Shown one piece after another: positions 41,459 to 49,519 of a stretch of 64,000 nt of DNA; the first letter of the stretch is position 1; each line of letters starts with the position of its first letter. The notes under the pieces were generated by a model. It did not search any database. It was given only the letters and a program-made list of their open reading frames with translations, and was not told the origin of the DNA. The position numbers and the translations under genes were made by a program. The stretch spans positions 1 to 64,000 of the forward strand of contig JBAPOP010000059.1 of NCBI GenBank assembly GCA_049279675.1, written 5' to 3'. This stretch comes from Palsa-147 sp049279675. Its GTDB lineage: Bacteria > Acidobacteriota > Terriglobia > Acidiferrales > UBA7541.

Positions 41459-44122
41459 TTATTCCGCTGGATGCGTGTCGCGATAAGTGGTGACGAGCAG
41501 AGTCCTCGCATTTGAAATCGTTGTAACGGCGCCGTCGCGATCCGTTCGCAGCACTCGCACGCCGTCCCTCTGATAGCGCTCGAGAACCGCCGGGTGCGGC
41601 TGTCCGAATGTGTTTCCTTCGCCGACGGAAATAACCGCGATTCGCGGCGCCACCGCGGCCAGAAATGCATCCGTTGACGATGTCTTGCTCCCATGATGCG
41701 GCACTTTGAGAATGTCCGCGGAGAGCGAATCACCGTCGGCTAGAATTTCGTTTTCCGCTTTCTGTTCGATGTCGCCCGCGAGCAGAAACCGCGATGCGCC
41801 GGCTTCGACACGCAGCACCAGTGAATTATTATTTGGATTCGACGCCAACTCACTCGTCTCGCTCGGCCAAATTACCTCTCCGTGCGCGGTTCCGAAATCG
41901 AAAGCATTGCCGCGATGCTCGTGAACCACCGGCACTCCCGCGGCTCGGGCCTGGGCGATGAGTTCCCCGTAAGCGCGCGTGTCAACGTCCGATCCGACCC
42001 AGAGTTGGCCGACGTGAAAATCGTTCAGAACTGCCCGAAGGCCGTCGAGATGATCGTGATGCGCGTGCGTCAACGCGACGACGTCGATTCGTTTCAGTCC
42101 GCGCGACCAAAGATAGGGCGCAACCACTTCCTCTCCAATATCGATGGCGGCGCGATATTGTCCGGAGAACTCGCTGCCGGCTTCGCCTCCGCCGTCGATC
42201 AGCATCGTCCGTCCGTCCGGAAACGCCGCGAAGATCGAATCGCCTTGGCCGACGTCGAGGACGGTCACTTCCATCGCGCCCGTCGCGACTTGAGGACTAA
42301 ATGGATGCGTCGCGGCTGCGAGCGTAATCGTGGCGAACACTAGCGCAACGGCCAACTCGCACACACACACAACGCGCGTGCGTTTCTGTAATCGCATCGC
42401 AACGCTTCGCTTCGAGCGCGAGCGTCCCGGCTTGCTCGTGCGCACGAGCGCGCATAGCGCCACTAAACCGGCCAGCCACGCAATCATCAGCCATTCCGGC
42501 GGCGCAGGAACTCGATATGACGCGCGTGGCAGCGCGGCGAACCAGTGCACCGATGCGAGCAGCAATTTGCATAGGACTAGGAGCGCCATCGCCAGCGCAT
42601 CCGCGAGTCGCTTCCATACGAAGCTCGCGCCGAGCATCAGATACCCCAGCGGCACGATCAGGCCAGTCAGAAAAACCGCAGGCACATTGCTCAGCGGTCC
42701 CGCCAGCGTCACGCGATGGAAATCGAGCGCGAGCATCGCCATCATCCCGGTTTGCAACGCGAACGAGAGAAGGACGAGTTCCCAGATTCGCAATCCCGCG
42801 CGAATCGGAGCGGCGAGCAATTCGTCCGAGCGCCGCGAGAATGGCGCAGGCACGCGCTGCGCCAGCCAATGGGAAGCCGCGCGCAAGTCCAAACGAAACT
42901 GCGCGATCTTCGGCGCGTGCGACGCGTCTCGCGTGACGTCGCCCAAATGTGCGAGCCCTGCGAGGTAAGGTTCTCCTGTCCGCTCGATCCACGGAAGTGC
43001 GAGTCCTGCGATTACTCCCGCAGCGAGAAATGACAATTGGAAACTCGAGTCGATCAATTCCGACGGCCGCCAAAGAAGCAGTAGGAGTGCGACTAGCGCC
43101 ACGGAATTCAATAACTCCACACGGCGGAAAAAAGGCCGCGCGGCCAAATAAAACGCGGCCATCAGCGCTGCGCGCAGTATCGGCGGCCGGTCTTGCACGA
43201 TTCCAACGTACGCAACGAGTGCGACGAACGTCACGAGCGCTGTAAGCCACCCGGGCGACCGCAATTTCCGCCCTAGCCAAAGCAAAAATACGCACAACGC
43301 TCCCACGTGCAAACCCGCGACCACAAGAACGTGATACGCGCCCGTTGTTTGAAACTCGGTGGATACTTCGGAAGTTACGAACATCCTGTCGCCCAATAGC
43401 ATCGCGCGCAGGATCGCCGCTTCTTCGGGTGCAGAGGCGAATGCGGCGTCCAGGCGAGCGAGGAGTGCGCCACGCGCGCGTGCGAGCCAATAGGGGATCC
43501 CTAGACGTGGCGTAGATAATTTTTGCAGCAGGTCGGTGGTTCGCAGCGTGCCTGTCAGATCGATTCCTTCGCGCGCCAGTTGGGCTCGCATATCAATGGC
43601 ACCCGGATCCATGAAATTGCGGGGAGCGTGCGCATGGACGAGCGCTTCCACTCGATCCCCCGCGCGAACATCCGGCAGCGTCTCGTCGTGCCGCGGATTG
43701 AAGTAGTAGTTGGCGCGCAATCCGCCCGTTACCGCAACGGCGCGCCCGGCCGCGTCCACGCTTTCAAGATCCATTTCGTATCGCACGCCCCACGGCAATC
43801 GAAGTGGATCCTCGCGCAAGCGCCCGCGCCAGCGAAGGGGCTCGCTCATGTCCAGGCGGTTTTCGGAAACCATACGTGCAATTCGATTCGCGGGCACGAT
43901 CAAATGTTCGAGTGAGGCGGCAGCTCCGCCCAGAGCTGACCAGGCGATAAGCGCTGCGATAAATGAGGTCCATATTGTCTTCGAAAAACGCAGTAGCAAA
44001 GCGGCAAGAAGAATTAGGAAAGCAGCGGAAACGAGCCAGATCGTCGGCGCGAGCGGTCGCGCGAGGCGAAGCAGAATGCCGCCAGCGAACGCCGCGACAA
44101 TCCACACCGCCGGAACTCTCAT
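41459..44122 (-). CDS. comEC: DNA internalization protein ComEC/Rec2
   Basis: At 887 residues this is a full-length ComEC, the inner-membrane channel for single-stranded DNA in natural transformation. It has an N-terminal membrane and OB-like domain (about 1-200), the Competence domain with many helices (AAILRAMLLGDRMFV, YHVLVVAGLHVGALCVFLLW, RPPILRAALMAAFYLAARPF) and a C-terminal metallo-beta-lactamase domain (about 640-880) with LDVGQGDSIF, ALTHAHHDHLDGLR and VPHHGSKTSS. An intact HxHxDH motif suggests nuclease activity. The ATG overlaps the rlmD stop (TAATG). Other transformation genes are not seen here. Confidence 0.94.
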   Translation of the reverse strand: MRVPAVWIVAAFAGGILLRLARPLAPTIWLVSAAFLILLAALLLRFSKTIWTSFIAALIAWSALGGAAASLEHLIVPANRIARMVSENRLDMSEPLRWRGRLREDPLRLPWGVRYEMDLESVDAAGRAVAVTGGLRANYYFNPRHDETLPDVRAGDRVEALVHAHAPRNFMDPGAIDMRAQLAREGIDLTGTLRTTDLLQKLSTPRLGIPYWLARARGALLARLDAAFASAPEEAAILRAMLLGDRMFVTSEVSTEFQTTGAYHVLVVAGLHVGALCVFLLWLGRKLRSPGWLTALVTFVALVAYVGIVQDRPPILRAALMAAFYLAARPFFRRVELLNSVALVALLLLLWRPSELIDSSFQLSFLAAGVIAGLALPWIERTGEPYLAGLAHLGDVTRDASHAPKIAQFRLDLRAASHWLAQRVPAPFSRRSDELLAAPIRAGLRIWELVLLSFALQTGMMAMLALDFHRVTLAGPLSNVPAVFLTGLIVPLGYLMLGASFVWKRLADALAMALLVLCKLLLASVHWFAALPRASYRVPAPPEWLMIAWLAGLVALCALVRTSKPGRSRSKRSVAMRLQKRTRVVCVCELAVALVFATITLAAATHPFSPQVATGAMEVTVLDVGQGDSIFAAFPDGRTMLIDGGGEAGSEFSGQYRAAIDIGEEVVAPYLWSRGLKRIDVVALTHAHHDHLDGLRAVLNDFHVGQLWVGSDVDTRAYGELIAQARAAGVPVVHEHRGNAFDFGTAHGEVIWPSETSELASNPNNNSLVLRVEAGASRFLLAGDIEQKAENEILADGDSLSADILKVPHHGSKTSSTDAFLAAVAPRIAVISVGEGNTFGQPHPAVLERYQRDGVRVLRTDRDGAVTTISNARTLLVTTYRDTHPAE

Positions 44123-45402
44123 TATTTTTTCACTAGCTTCACCATGCTTTCAATATGGAATGTCTGAGGAAATAGATCGAAGATGTGAACTACGGAGACC
44201 GCATATCCCTGCGCGACGAAAACCTCCAAATCGCGTGCCAGCGTTGACGGCTCGCACGAAACGTAAACGATCGTCGCGGGTCCGAGTTTGCGCAGCGCCG
44301 CTGTCCCCTCGGAACCGAGGCCGGCGCGCGGAGGATCGAGCACGACGCAGTTCGGCTTTTGCCTTACGCCGCGCAGAAAATCGACGGCGTCGGTTTCGCG
44401 GATCTCCAGCTTGCCTGTCGCGCGGTTAGCGGGCACCCCGAAGTTCGCCTTGAAATCGTGCGCCGCTACAGGATTTGATTCCGCCCCGATCACTCGCCGA
44501 AATTGCCGCGAAAGTGGAAGCGAGAAAAGGCCGACCCCGGCGTAAATATCGTAAGCCAGCTCGCCGCTCCCTGCCGCTTCGGCCACCGCCTGCGCCAGTT
44601 CGCCCACGAGAATTCGATTCACTTGGAAGAACGATAGGTGACTGACGCGGTATTGAAACTCGCCGACGGAATAAGTGAGAGAGCCGGGTCCCTTCAAATC
44701 CATGCGTTGTTGGCTGACATCCTGGAAGAGAACGCTCGAGAGCGTCGGGATTGTCTCCCGCAATAGTTGCTGAGTTTCAGCCGGCGCTTTCGGGAACTTT
44801 CCGTACGAGAGCGTAAGCAGCACAGATTCGTCGCGCTCATCCGCGAACGCCTCTACTTCTCGCAGTGACGCAGGAAGGCCGCCCGACGCGAGCAACTCTC
44901 GCACAGCTTCGAATGTCGCCAAGAGCCGCGGTGAGAGGATCGGGCAAGTCTCGATGGGAACAATCGACGTGGAATTAGCCTGAAAATATCCGATTTGTGG
45001 TGCGTCATCGAGCCCGGTCTCCCGGACTTTCCATTGCGCCCGGTTCCGGTATCCCCATGGTGGCGACGCGTGAGCCACGATCGGCCCGGTCCAATCAATC
45101 TTCCCAATCCGTCGCAGCGTTTCTCGCAGGATTTGCTCTTTATAACGGAGCTGCGCTTCGTACGGAATGTGCTGGTAGTGGCAGCCGCCGCAAGTAATGA
45201 AGTGCGGGCAGTCGGCTGCGATCCTCTCCGGCGAAGGCGTGAGCACGCTTTCCAGGCGCCCGCGAACAAACTTCTTCTTTTTCTCGGTTGGAACAACTAC
45301 GACGGTCTCATCCGGCAGTACGAACGGCACAAAAACCGTCGCGCCCTCGTGATGCGCGAGGCCGTCTCCCCCGTAAATCAGTTTTTCGATTTTTACATCC
45401 AT
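44122..45402 (-). CDS. 23S rRNA (uracil-5-)-methyltransferase, RlmD/RumA type
   Basis: The 426-residue protein starts with a TRAM domain (KIEKLIYGGDGLAHHEG) and has a [4Fe-4S] set CPHFITCGGCHYQH with an upstream cysteine-free loop. The SAM domain contains YDIYAGVGLFSLPL, LDPPRAGLG and the catalytic CEPSTLARDLEVF near the end, with FPQTFHIESMVKL. It methylates uracil C5 in RNA; whether 1939 or 747 of 23S rRNA, or tRNA U54, cannot be decided, so no specific symbol is given. It lies between an unknown gene and comEC in a compact series. Confidence 0.88.
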   Translation of the reverse strand: MDVKIEKLIYGGDGLAHHEGATVFVPFVLPDETVVVVPTEKKKKFVRGRLESVLTPSPERIAADCPHFITCGGCHYQHIPYEAQLRYKEQILRETLRRIGKIDWTGPIVAHASPPWGYRNRAQWKVRETGLDDAPQIGYFQANSTSIVPIETCPILSPRLLATFEAVRELLASGGLPASLREVEAFADERDESVLLTLSYGKFPKAPAETQQLLRETIPTLSSVLFQDVSQQRMDLKGPGSLTYSVGEFQYRVSHLSFFQVNRILVGELAQAVAEAAGSGELAYDIYAGVGLFSLPLSRQFRRVIGAESNPVAAHDFKANFGVPANRATGKLEIRETDAVDFLRGVRQKPNCVVLDPPRAGLGSEGTAALRKLGPATIVYVSCEPSTLARDLEVFVAQGYAVSVVHIFDLFPQTFHIESMVKLVKK

Positions 45403-45418
45403 GGTTGTCCGATGTGGA

Positions 45419-46153
45419 TTAGGTCAGATAAAAAAGACTCAGCCGCGGCGCGCCAAGACTTTCAAACAGGCGTTTCTGCGTGTACTGGCGTTCAAGTTGC
45501 GCTAGCTGTTCCGCGGACATCTTTCGACGATAGGGCGCGAGTTGGCGGTCCATTTCCCGCCGGATGTTCAGCAGCAGTTCTTCGCTGGCTCCTGATTGCA
45601 GAGACGGCAGAAGTCTTTCTTCGAGCACCGTCAATCGCCGCTCAAAATCTTCGAGGTCGAGTGCAGCGGGCGAATCGAGCTCTCGAGCGATTTCATCGAG
45701 GCGCTTCGCTGTCTCGTCCAGTTTCGCAGACAACGGATGGTCGACGCCATGCGCATTTCGCGCGGCTCGAAGTTTCTCGGCGTTTCGTTTGAGGTAGCCG
45801 CGAAGCTCGTCGCGCGAGAATGGTTCAGCCGTCTGCCGCACGGTTCTCGATGCGTTCTGCGATGGTCCGGCGCCCGCCGCCGCTTCCTGTGCCTCCGTGG
45901 CCGCCTCTAGAACTGCATCCACACAATACGCGAGGCTTTTCAGCGAGCGGCCGCCCGCGGCGCGCCGCGACTTGCCATAACTTTCAAACGCGCGGTCGAT
46001 TCCTTTTAGTACGGCGGAAAGAGGAATGCCAGACTTCTGCCACGTCTCAACGATGGCCCAATCGAGCGGCGAAACGAGAATGTGCGCGCCGCGCTTCCGC
46101 CAAAAATATTCCTCAATTTCAGTGAAATAGTTGAAGTAGTTGAAGGATTCCAT
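45419..46153 (-). CDS. Conserved-looking hypothetical protein in the coaX-rlmD series
   Basis: The 244-residue protein opens ESFNYFNYFTEIEEYFWRKR and GAHILVSPLDWAIVETWQKS, followed by GIPLSAVLKGIDRAFE and a long Ala/Glu/Arg-rich helical region (about 115-235), probably coiled coil. The N-terminal half resembles a small folded domain such as a DNA- or helicase-associated winged helix, but I cannot assign it. No signal peptide or catalytic motif is visible. It sits 23 bases after coaX and 16 before the methyltransferase, within one transcription unit. Confidence 0.7.
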   Translation of the reverse strand: MESFNYFNYFTEIEEYFWRKRGAHILVSPLDWAIVETWQKSGIPLSAVLKGIDRAFESYGKSRRAAGGRSLKSLAYCVDAVLEAATEAQEAAAGAGPSQNASRTVRQTAEPFSRDELRGYLKRNAEKLRAARNAHGVDHPLSAKLDETAKRLDEIARELDSPAALDLEDFERRLTVLEERLLPSLQSGASEELLLNIRREMDRQLAPYRRKMSAEQLAQLERQYTQKRLFESLGAPRLSLFYLT

Positions 46154-46176
46154 TCGCGATGGCTGGCCGCTACGGT

Positions 46177-47016
46177 TCAGCGACCTGACTTTGGCGGAAC
46201 TACCGCAACGTGAGGCACGGCCTGGCGTTCCTTGACGCTTCGAACGCTGCCGCCGGAATTGCGCTCCCAGATGATTCGCAGGCCGTCGAGCGTCAGAAAT
46301 TCATCAATGGTTTCGATATGTCGCGAGCCTTTGCCGATCAGCGCTGCCTGTCCGCCCGTCGCGACCACTCTCGTCTTTTCGCCAAGCACCTTCTTCATCC
46401 GTTCCAGAATTCCGTCCACCATGTCCACGTAACCGTAGTAAAGGCCCGATTGCATGGACGCCACAGTGTTCGTACCGATGATCTTCCCTGGATCTTTGAT
46501 CTCAACGCGAAAGAGCCGCGCCGCTCGAGCGAAAAGCGCGTCCGCCGAAATGCCAATTCCCGGCGCAAGCACGCCGCCGAGATACTCGCCGCGTTCGGAA
46601 ACGGCGTCGAAATTGAGCGCCGTGCCAAAATCCACCGAAATGCACGGGCCGCCATATTTTTCATAAGCGGCCACAGCGTTGACGATCCGATCCGCGCCGA
46701 CTTCGAGTGGGTTGTCGTAGTGGATCGGCATCCCAGTCTTCACGCCCGGCTCGACAAAAAGCGCTTTGAGATGAAAGTACCGCTCGGACATCCCGGCGAG
46801 CGTCGAATTAAGGGGAGGTACGACCGAACTGATGATGACGCCGTCAATCTCCTTCGGATCGAGCGACGCAAGCGTAAAAAGATCGCGCGCCAGAATTCCG
46901 TACTCGTCGATCGTCTGTTCGCGCGAGGTCGTAAGACGCCAATTCGCCACCAGTTCGCTGCCGCGATACACGCCGAGAACAGTGTTCGTGTTACCGACGT
47001 CCATCGTCAGCAGCAT
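46177..47016 (-). CDS. coaX: Type III pantothenate kinase
   Basis: CoaX phosphorylates pantothenate in the first step of coenzyme A synthesis. The 279-residue protein belongs to the ASKHA fold: LLTMDVGNTNTVLGVY (phosphate loop), VKTGMPIHYDNPLEVGADRI, ISVDFGTALNFDAV with catalytic Asp, GGVLAPGIGISADALF and ATGGQAALI. The start at 47016 overlaps the birA stop (TAATG). It pairs with birA as in many bacteria, where biotin and CoA metabolism genes are adjacent. Confidence 0.94.
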   Translation of the reverse strand: MLLTMDVGNTNTVLGVYRGSELVANWRLTTSREQTIDEYGILARDLFTLASLDPKEIDGVIISSVVPPLNSTLAGMSERYFHLKALFVEPGVKTGMPIHYDNPLEVGADRIVNAVAAYEKYGGPCISVDFGTALNFDAVSERGEYLGGVLAPGIGISADALFARAARLFRVEIKDPGKIIGTNTVASMQSGLYYGYVDMVDGILERMKKVLGEKTRVVATGGQAALIGKGSRHIETIDEFLTLDGLRIIWERNSGGSVRSVKERQAVPHVAVVPPKSGR

Positions 47017-48026
47017 TACGCCTCCGTCACATCGCCGGAAATCACCGGCACGATCCGGCCGTCGTCTCGCGCCACGCGAAGAATTCCGCTCGGTTCGAGA
47101 CCCTTCGTTGTGCCCACAAACGAGTCAGTCGCCGTCGTGATCCGCACGCGCTTGCCCTGATAGTAGCTCGAAACTTCCGAGAATCGCCGGATGATCGGCG
47201 CTGATCCATCGGACAACAGAAGATTGTAGTAGCGGTCGAGATTACGCAGCAACCGCACGAGGATATCGAGGCGGGAATGAATGTGGCCGCTTTCGATGCG
47301 CAGCGAAGTCGCGACTGATGCAATATCGGCAGGCATGCGCGTTTGATTTACGTTGATGCCGATTCCGATCACCGCGTAATGAACGCGATCCGGTTCAGCC
47401 TGCATCTCCGTCAATATGCCGCAGAATTTTCTACCGCCGAGAAGAAGATCGTTCGGCCAGCGAACATCGGGAGTTGCATCGAGCTCTTCCGATGTTGCGT
47501 CGCGCGCGGCGAGTCCGGCGACAAGCGTTAGAAGCGAAGCTTGCCCCGGCGATATTGCCGGTCGCAGCAGCACCGAGCAGTAAATTCCAGCGGATTTTTC
47601 GGACGACCACGAACGTCCCGCTCGTCCGCGCCCCGCAGTTTGTTCTTCTGCGATCACCACGGCGCCGTGAGGTTCGCCCGCGTCGCCGAGCTTCATGGCG
47701 ATGTCGTTCGTCGATTCTACTTTGAAGAAATGGTAGTTGTGCTTCCAGAACGGCGTGTTCAGTAATTGTCGGCTTATCAGTTTCGGCGCAAGTATGTCCG
47801 GAATACGATTGATGTGATAGCCCGTGCGAGGATGCCCGCTCACATCAACGCCCAGCGCGCGTAACTTCTGCACCCAGCGCCATACGGTCCCGCGCGAAAC
47901 TCCGATCTCGCTCGCAATCTTCGCGCCGCTGATGACAATCGTGGTGTTCTCAGAGAGAAGAGTCAGCAGCGCGTCGATGCGCCGGTCGGTTAGGCCGCGA
48001 ATCACTCTAAGGCGTTTGGGTTCCAT
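47016..48026 (-). CDS. birA: Bifunctional biotin ligase/repressor BirA
   Basis: From ATG at 48026 the product has 336 residues. It has an N-terminal winged helix (SGAKIASEIGVSRGTVWRWV, about 32-51), the biotin-binding loop EEQTAGRGRAGRSWSSEKSA, SVLLRPAI, RWPNDLLLGGRKFCGILTEM and IGIGINVNQT, then a C-terminal SH3-like domain. The ligase attaches biotin to acetyl-CoA carboxylase; the HTH suggests it also represses biotin genes. The reading frame stays open upstream into the insertion element, but only the part from 48026 matches the family. Confidence 0.94.
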   Translation of the reverse strand: MEPKRLRVIRGLTDRRIDALLTLLSENTTIVISGAKIASEIGVSRGTVWRWVQKLRALGVDVSGHPRTGYHINRIPDILAPKLISRQLLNTPFWKHNYHFFKVESTNDIAMKLGDAGEPHGAVVIAEEQTAGRGRAGRSWSSEKSAGIYCSVLLRPAISPGQASLLTLVAGLAARDATSEELDATPDVRWPNDLLLGGRKFCGILTEMQAEPDRVHYAVIGIGINVNQTRMPADIASVATSLRIESGHIHSRLDILVRLLRNLDRYYNLLLSDGSAPIIRRFSEVSSYYQGKRVRITTATDSFVGTTKGLEPSGILRVARDDGRIVPVISGDVTEA

Positions 48027-48106
48027 GCGAGCGTGCAAGGTTACTTGACCCGCGCTCCCGCAGCAAGCATGAGAGCTGGTGCAGCCCGCCACTCGGCACT
48101 TGTAGC

Positions 48107-48135
48107 GCCGGGCTTCAGAGTCTGTGTGAGAACTC
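48107..48135 (+). repeat. Left terminal inverted repeat of the insertion element
   Basis: Begins GCCGGGCTTCAGAGTCTGTG and ends GAACTC. It matches the right repeat in 27 of 29 positions (C/T at position 10, A/G at position 25). Confidence 0.85.
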
Positions 48136-48176
48136 GGGTTGACGCGTCCCTTATACTGCGCGAGAGAGGAGACGCG

Positions 48177-49376
48177 ATGGCGAAATTTTTGGATTACAAC
48201 CCGGATCAGGTGTATTTGCTGCCGCCGACCGTGCGCGACGTGTTGAAGCCGGACCACCTGTGCTTTTTCATCCGCCGGGTGGTTACGAAACTGAACCTCG
48301 AAGCTTTCCGGAACGAGTACGGCGAGGAAGGCGGACCGGCGTACGCGCCGGAGATGTTGGTTTCGGTTTGGCTGTACGCCTATGCGCTCAGCGTGACGAG
48401 TTCGCGGCGGCTGGAACAGCGGATTCGAGAGGATCTGGCGTTCCGCTATTTGGCGGCGGGAGCAGCGCCGGATCACTGGACGCTGAACGAGTTTCGCCGA
48501 CGGCACGGGAAGGGGCTGAACGATCTGTTCACGCAGGTGGTGGAACTGGCGCGGAAAGCAAAAATGGGCAAGCTGGGCCATGTGGCGATTGATTCGACGC
48601 GCATCGCAGCGAACGCTTCGCGGAATCGAATCGACACCGAGCAGGTGTTGCGGAACGCGCGGGCGCGCATCCGGCGAGACATTCGCCGCTGGCAGAGACA
48701 GTGCGATACAGAAGATCCCAACGAAGGAGCAGGGGTCGCCGTCGGTGACGAAGTGATGGCGCGGCTGGAGAAGCAGCTGGCCGAGATTCCCGCGCGGCTC
48801 GACCGGCTGCACAAAGCGGGGCTCAAGAAGATTTCGCGAACCGATCCGGACAGCCGCTTTCTGCGCGAACGGGGCGGATTCACGCTGGGATACACGGCCA
48901 CGTTGGCGGTGAGCGAGGATCACATGATTTTGGCGCAGCGCGTGACGCAGGAGACCAATGACAACCAAGCGCTGCTGCCCATGGTGGAAGCGGTGCGCCG
49001 GCAGTGCCGCGGAACACCGCGACGAGTGAGTGCCGACAGCGGCTTTTTCTCCGTCGATACGTTAAAAGCGCTGGAGCAGGAGGGCATCGACGCCTACGTT
49101 CCGGATTCGAATCTGGCGCGCTGGTTGAATCGCGGGGGACGGCTGCGGCAGGGAGCGAGCGATCCGGCGCATCGCCGGATGCGAAGAAAACTGCGCGACC
49201 CGGCCGGGCGGCTGATTTATCAGCGGCGGAAAGCGATCGTCGAACCGGTGATCGGAGTGCTGAAGGAGCAGCGAGGGATGCGGCGATTCGCACGACGCGG
49301 ATTGCGGCAAGCGGCGGTGGAGTTGGCGCTGGCGGCCACGGCCTACAATCTGACGCACCTCTGGCGCGCCCGCTAG
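48177..49376 (+). CDS. IS1182 family transposase
   Basis: The 399-residue transposase starts at ATG 48177, preceded by GAGAGAGGA. The N-terminal DUF772-type domain has LLPPTVRDVLKPDHLCFFI, VSVWLYAYALSVTSSRRLEQ and LAFRYLAAGAAPDHWTLNEF. The catalytic DDE residues fit HVAIDSTRIAANAS (Asp), RRVSADSGFFS (Asp) and EPVIGVLKEQRGMRRFARRG (Glu). A helical insertion lies between the first two. No frameshift or stop interrupts it, so it should be active. It reads opposite to the neighbouring birA and valS genes. Confidence 0.93.
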   Translation: MAKFLDYNPDQVYLLPPTVRDVLKPDHLCFFIRRVVTKLNLEAFRNEYGEEGGPAYAPEMLVSVWLYAYALSVTSSRRLEQRIREDLAFRYLAAGAAPDHWTLNEFRRRHGKGLNDLFTQVVELARKAKMGKLGHVAIDSTRIAANASRNRIDTEQVLRNARARIRRDIRRWQRQCDTEDPNEGAGVAVGDEVMARLEKQLAEIPARLDRLHKAGLKKISRTDPDSRFLRERGGFTLGYTATLAVSEDHMILAQRVTQETNDNQALLPMVEAVRRQCRGTPRRVSADSGFFSVDTLKALEQEGIDAYVPDSNLARWLNRGGRLRQGASDPAHRRMRRKLRDPAGRLIYQRRKAIVEPVIGVLKEQRGMRRFARRGLRQAAVELALAATAYNLTHLWRAR

Positions 49377-49450
49377 CGGCCGCCGCGGTGCGAAACGAAA
49401 GCCGGAGGGGAAATCCATTCGCTGCCTCGCCCCAAAAATCGCGGGCCACA

Positions 49451-49479
49451 GAGTCCTCACACAGACTCTAAAGCCCGGC
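49451..49479 (-). repeat. Right terminal inverted repeat of the insertion element
   Basis: Read on the minus strand it begins GCCGGGCTTTAGAGTCTGTG and ends GGACTC, matching the left repeat at 27 of 29 positions. Confidence 0.85.
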
Positions 49480-49519
49480 ACGGCCGCTCAAACGCGATTG
49501 TAATTCTGGAGCTTGCCCG

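Larger units (their letters stand above)
48107..49479 (+). mobile_element. Intact IS1182-type insertion sequence
   Basis: The element is 1373 bases long and bounded by 29-base inverted repeats that differ at only two positions. It carries a single full-length transposase gene and lies between birA (start at 48026) and valS (end at 49520), so it disrupts no gene. No clear target duplication is visible in the immediate flanks. The intact gene and repeats suggest a recent or still mobile copy. Confidence 0.88.

Noticed and set aside
42297..43490. 397-codon minus-strand frame, Arg-rich
   Set aside because: It is an alternative frame inside comEC, with an implausible Arg/Ala composition.
48085..48106. 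Possible target duplication CGGCAC near both ends of the insertion element
   Set aside because: The left copy is about seven bases away from the terminal repeat while the right copy overlaps the repeat end, so it is not a true flanking duplication.
48027..48968. Long N-terminal extension of birA running through the insertion element
   Set aside because: The open frame is antisense to the transposase and crosses the terminal repeat. Only the part from 48026 matches biotin ligase.
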